Shown here one piece after another: positions 57,705 through 64,000 of a DNA stretch of 64,000 nt; position 1 is the stretch's first letter, and each line of letters opens with the position of its first letter. The notes below the pieces were generated by a model, which did no database searches, was not told the origin of the DNA, and was given only the letters and a program-made list of their open reading frames with translations. The stretch spans positions 558,001 through 622,000 of the forward strand of contig JACJVV010000001.1 of the NCBI GenBank assembly GCA_020637495.1, in the 5' to 3' direction. A program made the translations under genes and the position numbers. Source of the stretch: Candidatus Woesearchaeota archaeon. GTDB taxonomy: Archaea; Nanobdellota; Nanobdellia; Woesearchaeales; JACJVV01.

Positions 57705-59060
57705 TTAATTCTCTCTCAAATAGCCCCAATTATGGAGCTTGTCACTATCATCTATCCATCTTTCTCCTATATCGTCCCTGTAATACATATGGGGTATGGA
57801 TATGTTCTTTATCCTATTATATGCTTTTGACTGTGCCTCTTTCATGGTAGAGCCGCAACCGCATACTACAAGTATGACACCTGAATTCCCAGTTACTATC
57901 CACTCCTCATTGATAAGCTTCACATCCTCAAAATGCACTCCCTCTACTGGTTTCTTGAAATAGATCAACGAATCTTTTGATTTGACTTCAAAAGTCTCCT
58001 TATCAGTGAAAGGGAATGGTGGAACAACTATCCTGACTCCAATCTGGAATCCAGATTTCACCTTTAGCTTTGGCTTCTCTCCTACAGCTAATTGGTAGAA
58101 GAAATCACCTATCGGATTTAGCATGCTCTCCTCCTGGATGAATATTGATGGATATCCAAATCTGCTTGTGAATTCAAGCGGATATATACCATTATGGTTC
58201 ACTATGCAATTCAGGTCTATATAGCCATGGTAATCTTCTTTTGCCAATGTCTCCTCGAATTTTTTTAGAGTCATATTGAATAATTTGTTTGGAGTGGACC
58301 AGAACATTGATGTACCCATCTCTCCTGTAGATGGTCCAAGGTTTCCAGGGAACAATTTCTTGTGCTCAAAATTTACATTGATCGGTTGTATGAATTCTTT
58401 TCCATTGAAGAAAGCACCTACTGCAACTTCAACACCAGTTATCCTTTTCTGCAGCTGGAACGAAGGTATCTTGTTTGCCCATGCACTTTTGTAGTCTCCT
58501 AATACCTGGATTACATCCCTTCCATCCTCATCTTCTCCTATGAAAAGCAACCCTTTTAGGTTAGCAGCCTCACCACATGGTTTGATGACATATTTTGATG
58601 GGCTTTCCTTAACAAACGCTATTGCATCATCAAAATCTGTGAATGCTTTGTATGGCAATATATTTATCCCGTGTCTTTTCAATTCTTCCTGTCCGAATTC
58701 TCTCTCATCCTCGAGCTTATCAGTATATTCTGTTCCACCAATGACTGCTTTTCCTTGTTTCCTCAAGTCTTCAGCAAGCATACCATGACCAAGTACATCG
58801 TCAAATACAATAACATCTGCCCATTCAATGTGATCTTTCCAATCTTCAACCATCTCAAAGAAACCTTGTCCTACTTCCTTATCATCATTATTCTGCACGT
58901 AGAATCTCACTTCATGCCCTTCAGCCTTCACTCTCCAGGCTATGTCAGCTATCAAACTATCTATTGTTACAAATAAGAATTTCTTTGGATTTTCAGTCAC
59001 CTTGTGGCTGTCAAATATTATTGAATTTACAATCCTTTGTGTTTTATTTTTAGCATCCAT
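57705..59060 (-). CDS. PurD-like ATP-grasp protein (phosphoribosylamine-glycine ligase related)
   Basis: 451 residues. The ATP-grasp core includes KYVIKPCGEAANLKG near 170, then a VEVAVGAFF strand, LEFTSRFGYPSIF (a metal-binding Glu and Arg pair, similar to the PurD NVRFGDPE place), and a C-terminal CGCGSTMKEAQSKAYNRI segment like the PurD AVaGxGxTl tail. The nucleotide and catalytic loops differ from typical PurD, and no other purine genes are near. It may be a variant GAR synthetase or another carboxylate-amine ligase. Confidence 0.6.
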   Translation of the reverse strand: MDAKNKTQRIVNSIIFDSHKVTENPKKFLFVTIDSLIADIAWRVKAEGHEVRFYVQNNDDKEVGQGFFEMVEDWKDHIEWADVIVFDDVLGHGMLAEDLRKQGKAVIGGTEYTDKLEDEREFGQEELKRHGINILPYKAFTDFDDAIAFVKESPSKYVIKPCGEAANLKGLLFIGEDEDGRDVIQVLGDYKSAWANKIPSFQLQKRITGVEVAVGAFFNGKEFIQPINVNFEHKKLFPGNLGPSTGEMGTSMFWSTPNKLFNMTLKKFEETLAKEDYHGYIDLNCIVNHNGIYPLEFTSRFGYPSIFIQEESMLNPIGDFFYQLAVGEKPKLKVKSGFQIGVRIVVPPFPFTDKETFEVKSKDSLIYFKKPVEGVHFEDVKLINEEWIVTGNSGVILVVCGCGSTMKEAQSKAYNRIKNISIPHMYYRDDIGERWIDDSDKLHNWGYLREN

Positions 59061-59235
59061 AACTATTTATTAGAGGTTTCTTATAGGTAGAATATAAATT
59101 TTTGCGTGCTCTTAACCTAAAAAGAGGCATATTATATACATAAACTATAAAAATAAGTTAAATATTGGTCAAGATATGGTATATTATCTATTATTTTAAT
59201 ATATTTTCAAAAAATACAAAACGGAGGTTAGTTTT

Positions 59236-60237
59236 ATGGTTAAAGTTGCAATAAACGGTTTTGGTCGTATAGGAAGGATGGTTTTCAAGGCAGGATTCAG
59301 TGATCCTGAGATAGAATTTGTAGCCATCAATGACCTTACAGACGCAAAGACATTAGCACATCTTCTGAAATATGATAGTGTCCATGGCAGATTCCCTGCA
59401 GATGTTTCAGCAGCAGAAGGAGCAATAATGGTTGGTGGAAAAGAAGTCAAGATATTTGCTGAGAAAGATCCAAATAATCTTCCTTGGAAGGATTTGGGAG
59501 TTGATATAGTAATTGAGAGCACAGGAATCTTCACTTCAAGAGAGAAATGCCAGCCGCATCTGAATGCGGGAGCAAAGAAGGTAATCCTATCAGCTCCAGG
59601 CAAGGATAAGGAGAATCCTATCAAGACTATCGTTATCGGTGTGAATGATGGTGACATAACTCCAGATGATAACATGGTCAGCAATGCATCATGCACTACA
59701 AATTGTTTAGCTCCAGTTGCTAAAGTACTGCATGAAAGCTTTGGCATAAAAAGAGGATATATGACAACTGTCCATTCTTACACGAATGATCAGAAGATCC
59801 TTGATGCACCTCATAAGGATTTAAGGAGAGCAAGGAACGCTGCAACAAACATAATCCCTACCACAACAGGAGCAGCAAGAGCAGTAGGCCTTGTATTGCC
59901 TGATCTTAAAGGAAAACTTGATGGAATCGCACTTCGTGTCCCTACACAGGATGGAAGCGCAACAGATCTTGTTGTCGAATTGAACAAGGAAGTAACAGTT
60001 GAGGAAGTCAATAATGCAATAAAGGCAGCTGCAGAAGGGCCTTTGAAAGGGATACTTGAATATACTGAAGACCCTATCGTCAGCAGTGACATCGTTGGCA
60101 ATAATCATTCAAGCATATTTGATGCAACCTCTACAGCAGTCATGGATGGCAACTTCGTAAAGATACTTTCATGGTACGACAACGAGTGGGGCTATTCTAA
60201 CAGGATGATAGATATGCTCAAAGCTATGTCAAAATAG
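59236..60237 (+). CDS. gap: Glyceraldehyde-3-phosphate dehydrogenase, type I (bacterial-type)
   Basis: 333 residues, full length. The NAD-binding INGFGRIGR is at 6-14. The catalytic Cys is C153 in SNASCTTNC, with the later GAARAVG and RVPTQDGSATDLV segments. The enzyme oxidises GAP to 1,3-bisphosphoglycerate. This is the bacterial-type enzyme, not the archaeal GapII or GAPOR. IND near residue 33 fits NAD preference. GGAGGT precedes the ATG. The gene stands alone. Confidence 0.95.
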   Translation: MVKVAINGFGRIGRMVFKAGFSDPEIEFVAINDLTDAKTLAHLLKYDSVHGRFPADVSAAEGAIMVGGKEVKIFAEKDPNNLPWKDLGVDIVIESTGIFTSREKCQPHLNAGAKKVILSAPGKDKENPIKTIVIGVNDGDITPDDNMVSNASCTTNCLAPVAKVLHESFGIKRGYMTTVHSYTNDQKILDAPHKDLRRARNAATNIIPTTTGAARAVGLVLPDLKGKLDGIALRVPTQDGSATDLVVELNKEVTVEEVNNAIKAAAEGPLKGILEYTEDPIVSSDIVGNNHSSIFDATSTAVMDGNFVKILSWYDNEWGYSNRMIDMLKAMSK

Positions 60238-60297
60238 CTTTGGCATGAGAAATACAATTTATTCCTGTACGCTGAAGAAGATGGTGTAAGTCAGCAC

Positions 60298-60312
60298 TTT
60301 TTTTTCTTTTAT
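60298..60312 (+). terminator. U-tract terminator after GAPDH
   Basis: Run of eight or more T followed by CTTTTATTAA in the GAPDH to P-type ATPase gap. The rest of the 208-bp gap is A/T-rich; a TATA element near 60414-60424 serves the next gene. Confidence 0.4.
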
Positions 60313-60445
60313 TAATCTCTTACATTAATCTCTTTATTAATATTCTTTTACTGATTTTTATTATTATTACTACCTATATTAAGCTTATACAACAACAATC
60401 TTATTCTCCACATATTTTATAAATGTCTGTTCTGGATTTCTCATT

Positions 60446-63097
60446 ATGGATTATTATAAGATATCTGCTGAACAGGTATTCAAGGAACTAGACTGCACAG
60501 CAAAAGGGCTGTCAGATGATGATGCTCATGAGAGACAGAAAGAGCATGGTCTAAACCGACTTGAGACAAAATCAAAGATCAATCCTATCAAGATATTCAT
60601 CGACCAGTTCAAGAGTTTCATAATATACATACTGTTATTTGCTGTTGTATTCGCTTTATTGACTGAGCATTACATAGATTCTGTGATAATATTAGCCATA
60701 CTCATTGCAAATGCACTTATCGGATTCTTCCAGGAGCTCAATGCACAGCGTTCACTTGAAGCATTGAAGAAATTGACCACAATACAAGCAAATGTCTATC
60801 GTGATGGGCATCTCCTTAAGGTTGATTCAAAGGATCTAGTCCCTGGTGATGTTATATACCTTGAAGCAGGAGATAAAGTTCCAGCTGATTGCAGGATTAT
60901 TGAGGCAACTCGATTGAAAGTTGAGGAAAGTGCGCTTACAGGAGAGAGTGTCCCTGCTGATAAGGATCGTGAAGTGATAGCAAACACTGTGCAGATAGGC
61001 GATCAATCAAATATGCTATTCTCGTCGACAACTGTCGTCGAAGGGACTGTCAAGGCAATCGTTGTCGCTACTGGTATGAAGACAGAGATAGGGAAGATAA
61101 CACACATGCTTCGTGAGGTGGAGCAGGAGATGACTCCATTGCAAAGGAGGCTTGATTCCTTTGGGAAGAAGCTAGGCATAGCTGTAATAATAATATGCAT
61201 AATAGTGCTACTGACACATCTAACCAAAGGTTTTCTGACAACAGGTACAATAACTATTGGAGATATAATGGCATTCGTATTCATTGCTATCGCATTGGCT
61301 GTTGCTGCTGTGCCAACTGGTTTACCGGCTGTAGTCACAATAGCCTTGAGCATAGGTGTGCAGAGGCTTCTCAAACAGAAAGCTTTGGTCAAGAATCTGA
61401 GTTCTGTTGAGACTTTAGGCAGCTGTGATGTAATCTGTACAGACAAGACAGGCACATTGACAAAGAATGAGATGACTGTCGAAAAAGCATGTACGCTAGA
61501 TGGTGAAGCAACTCTGATCGGTTCAGGATATGATCCTGAAGGAAAAGTTCAAGGCAAGATTGATCCTAAGCTTTTTACAATCGGCCTGATATGCAATAAT
61601 GCTTCATTGTACAAGGATGATGAAAGCTCCAGCTGGAAGATAACAGGAGACCCTACAGAAGGAGCATTATTGGTAAGCGCAAAGAAGGCAGGACTCAAGG
61701 AATGCAGCCTGAAAAGGATTGATGAACTGCCTTTTGATTCGTCAAGGAAACTGATGAGTGTGCTTATAGAGGAAGGCAAGAAACTAGTCTGTTATACAAA
61801 AGGTGCTCCTGATCAATTATTGAAAAGATGCACACATGCAATGAAAGGAGGAAAGAAAGTCAAGCTCACATCTGCCATGCAGAAGGAAATATTGAAACAG
61901 AACGATGATTATTCAAAGAAAGCCCTGCGTGTCCTGGCATTTGCATATAAGGATGTGAAGGACAAAAAAAGTTTCACTGAAAAAGAACTGGTATTTGTTG
62001 GTATGCAGGCAATGATAGATCCTCCAAGGCCAGATGTCATCGATAGCATTGCAGTAGCACATGGCGCTGGGATTAGGGTAATAATGATAACTGGCGATTA
62101 TAAGGAGACTGCAAAAGCTATAGCAAATCAGATAGGCATTGCAGGAGAGGTCATCACAGGTTCTGATGTGGAGAAAATGTCTGATAAGCAGCTTGAGAAA
62201 GCTTTGAAGGAAAATACAAACATCTTTGCAAGAGTGATACCTGAGCATAAACAGAGGATAGTAGCAGCATTGCAGAGGCTCAAATACACTGTTGCCATGA
62301 CTGGTGATGGTGTTAATGATGCTCCTGCCCTGAAGAAAGCTAATATAGGGATTGCTGTAGGTTCCGGAACAGAAGTTGCCAAGGAAGCAAGTGACTTTGT
62401 CTTGCTTGATGACAGTTTTACCCATATTGTCCATGCAGTTGAGCAGGGACGAGGGATATATGATAATATACAGAAATCAATAATGTTATTATTGTCTGGT
62501 AATGTTGGTGAGGTTTTAATAATATTTTTAGCGGCTTTGATGGGTGCAAATCTCCCTTTGACTGCGATCCTGCTGCTATGGATAAACATGGTGACAGATG
62601 GTGCACCAGCTCTTGCATATAGCGTAGATCCTTATGGAGATGGCATAATGAAAAGAAAACCTAAACCGCATGATGAGGCTATACTGCCTAGATCAAAAGC
62701 GTTATTGATATTTGTCCTTGGAGTTATAGGAACAACTGTAGCTCTTATGATGTTTTATCTATTTGGTGGAAGGAGCATAATCGAGAGCAATGTAATATAT
62801 GCTCAAACCTTGGTATTCAACTTCGTAGTCATCTATGAGATGATACTGGTATTCCTGATTAGGAAAGATTATGGAGTTAAGTTTTTCTCCAATAAATGGA
62901 TATGGTTTTCAGTAGTTGGCTCACTTGCTCTGCAAGGTGTTCTGATGTACACACCTGCAAGAGAATGGTTTAAAATCGTGGGGATGGATTTATTTGGCTT
63001 AGGTGTTCTGGCAGTTGCAGGGATATCATTTTATTGCCTGAGCATGATATATTATTTCATTGTGCACAGGAAGATGCATAGTACAGGGCCAATATAG
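60446..63097 (+). CDS. P-type Ca2+-transporting ATPase (type II)
   Basis: 883 residues, the SERCA/PMCA-like length. The actuator loop TGESVPAD is near 166-173; the phosphorylated Asp is D333 in DKTGTLT. The hinge motif TGDGVNDAPALKKA is near 618, and AVPTGLPAVVTIAL in M4 holds the ion-site proline region (the usual PEGLPAVVT has a T here). It pumps Ca2+ or Mn2+ out of the cell at the cost of ATP. The N-terminal sequence is typical of cation ATPase N. It is followed 24 bp later by the EamA gene. Confidence 0.92.
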   Translation: MDYYKISAEQVFKELDCTAKGLSDDDAHERQKEHGLNRLETKSKINPIKIFIDQFKSFIIYILLFAVVFALLTEHYIDSVIILAILIANALIGFFQELNAQRSLEALKKLTTIQANVYRDGHLLKVDSKDLVPGDVIYLEAGDKVPADCRIIEATRLKVEESALTGESVPADKDREVIANTVQIGDQSNMLFSSTTVVEGTVKAIVVATGMKTEIGKITHMLREVEQEMTPLQRRLDSFGKKLGIAVIIICIIVLLTHLTKGFLTTGTITIGDIMAFVFIAIALAVAAVPTGLPAVVTIALSIGVQRLLKQKALVKNLSSVETLGSCDVICTDKTGTLTKNEMTVEKACTLDGEATLIGSGYDPEGKVQGKIDPKLFTIGLICNNASLYKDDESSSWKITGDPTEGALLVSAKKAGLKECSLKRIDELPFDSSRKLMSVLIEEGKKLVCYTKGAPDQLLKRCTHAMKGGKKVKLTSAMQKEILKQNDDYSKKALRVLAFAYKDVKDKKSFTEKELVFVGMQAMIDPPRPDVIDSIAVAHGAGIRVIMITGDYKETAKAIANQIGIAGEVITGSDVEKMSDKQLEKALKENTNIFARVIPEHKQRIVAALQRLKYTVAMTGDGVNDAPALKKANIGIAVGSGTEVAKEASDFVLLDDSFTHIVHAVEQGRGIYDNIQKSIMLLLSGNVGEVLIIFLAALMGANLPLTAILLLWINMVTDGAPALAYSVDPYGDGIMKRKPKPHDEAILPRSKALLIFVLGVIGTTVALMMFYLFGGRSIIESNVIYAQTLVFNFVVIYEMILVFLIRKDYGVKFFSNKWIWFSVVGSLALQGVLMYTPAREWFKIVGMDLFGLGVLAVAGISFYCLSMIYYFIVHRKMHSTGPI

Positions 63098-63121
63098 TAT
63101 AACATTGATGTAGGGATATAA

Positions 63122-63970
63122 ATGGACTGGATAATATTGACAATAATATCTGCATTGTTTCTTGGCTTAAGAGATGTATATGCAAAGAAGTTCTTCGATA
63201 AGATGGATCCTTATGTGGTTGCATGGCATTTTACTTTATTCACAGCACTGGCTACTCTTATTTTCTATGACAAGATACAATTCTTCACAGACATAAGGCT
63301 TTTTCTACTTGTCATAAAAGGGTTAGTGCTTGTAGGAATATTCTATTTCATGTACACTGCACTCAAGATTGGAGAAATATCGCTTATATTACCTTTTGCT
63401 AATCTTGTTCCTGTCTTCATTGTCTTCTCTAGTTTCTTTTTCTTAGGTGAAAGCCTGACTATCGTCCAATATCTAGGAATATTTGTTATCGTGGCTGGTG
63501 CAGTCCTTCTATCCTTTAACAAGAAGAAGAAAGGTGTAGCGATCAATAAGCTTCTGGACAAAAGGCTTGTCCTTTATGTTGCATTCTTTATCGTACTTGT
63601 GATAATAGGATACACTATGGATAAATATATACTGCAGAACTATGACGTGCACCCTTATACTCTATTGTTCTATTGCTTCTTCATCGTTGCGCTAGCTTTT
63701 ACACCTATTACAATCAGACGCTGGAAAGGGGAATATGCGTTGAAGATGATACCTATAGGAATCTTCAGTTTCATATCTGAAGCGTTGTATGTCATGATTG
63801 CAGCCTCTGCATTGACAAAGATATCCCTAATTGTCCCTGTGAGAAACCTGAACATACTTTTTGCTACAATTGTTGGTGGTATAATGTTTAAGGAGAAGAA
63901 CCTCAGGAAGCGGATAATAGTATGCACTGTAATGATAATAGGTGTCTTTTTGATATATCTAGGGAATTAG
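63122..63970 (+). CDS. EamA/DMT-family transporter
   Basis: 282 residues with ten hydrophobic helices in two similar halves (first up to about 138, second from 150). The FMYTALKIGEISLILPFANLVPVF and ASALTKISLIVPVRNLNILF motifs correspond to the conserved ends of helices in each EamA unit. Substrates of the family range from amino acids to sugars and drugs; none is indicated here. It starts 24 bp after the P-type ATPase and probably shares its transcript. Confidence 0.85.
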   Translation: MDWIILTIISALFLGLRDVYAKKFFDKMDPYVVAWHFTLFTALATLIFYDKIQFFTDIRLFLLVIKGLVLVGIFYFMYTALKIGEISLILPFANLVPVFIVFSSFFFLGESLTIVQYLGIFVIVAGAVLLSFNKKKKGVAINKLLDKRLVLYVAFFIVLVIIGYTMDKYILQNYDVHPYTLLFYCFFIVALAFTPITIRRWKGEYALKMIPIGIFSFISEALYVMIAASALTKISLIVPVRNLNILFATIVGGIMFKEKNLRKRIIVCTVMIIGVFLIYLGN

Positions 63971-64000
63971 TTGCCTATTGTTGGAAGAATTCTACAATCT

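Overview
This window reads as the chromosome of a small-genome, AT-rich archaeon, most likely a DPANN lineage close to Woesearchaeota or Nanoarchaeota. That placement is inference, not phylogeny. The archaeal markers are an archaellum (arl/fla) locus, an L1-P0-P1 ribosomal operon, Rpo7 with eS24 and eS27-like proteins, archaeal CCA-adding enzyme, GatD, SRP54, deoxyhypusine synthase, a TrmB regulator, GGTGAT-type ribosome binding sites, TATA boxes and U-tract terminators. Several metabolic genes are of bacterial type (class II aldolase, type I GAPDH, PfkB kinase).

Layout. 1-4.9 kb: end of a CDC48-type ATPase, a Nif3 protein, GatD and hypotheticals. 4.3-22.3 kb: an archaellum region. It has a minus-strand arlF-G-H-I-J-(F/G) operon, five tandem archaellins plus two divergent ones, an ArlC-like scaffold protein, two paralogous coiled-coil proteins, several small membrane proteins, and a 920-residue secreted and anchored protein with a probable alpha/alpha-toroid domain. 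22.6-28.3 kb: the L1-P0-P1 operon behind a structured leader, a COG1340 coiled-coil protein, a glycosyltransferase, and two small proteins of unclear role. 28.3-36.4 kb: mostly minus-strand information-processing genes (eS27-like, eS24, Rpo7, PIN, NurA-like, CCA enzyme) with a Tam41-like nucleotidyltransferase, DJ-1, a small membrane exporter, Fic, a cupin and an ASCH protein. 36.4-44 kb: antiporter-like protein, sugar kinase, a secreted beta-barrel-like protein beside TrmB, a compact operon made of two duplicated pairs of tiny genes, aldolase, stomatin and YjbQ. 43.9-51.3 kb: the most accessory-looking part. It holds a four-gene operon of secreted proteins with an Lrp-type regulator, an AbrB-PhoU regulator, a shared 34-bp promoter repeat, and two translationally coupled APH-type kinases, one with a receiver-like N-terminus, that share a recent 144-bp conversion tract. 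51.4-64 kb: SRP54, deoxyhypusine synthase, a Fur/ZIP divergon with a clear Fur-box-like palindrome, an MFS carrier, a tRNA-Ile(UAU) gene apparently interrupted by two introns, a PurD-like ATP-grasp protein, GAPDH, a Ca2+-type P-ATPase and an EamA carrier.

The strongest leads are: the doubly interrupted tRNA; archaellin leaders with two or three reiterated processing-site-like motifs; the L1 leader RNA; the 34-bp element tying two transcripts to one locus; the duplicated mini-operon at 40.1-41.1 kb; and a Tam41-like protein in an archaeon. No CRISPR array, rRNA gene or complete transposon was seen.
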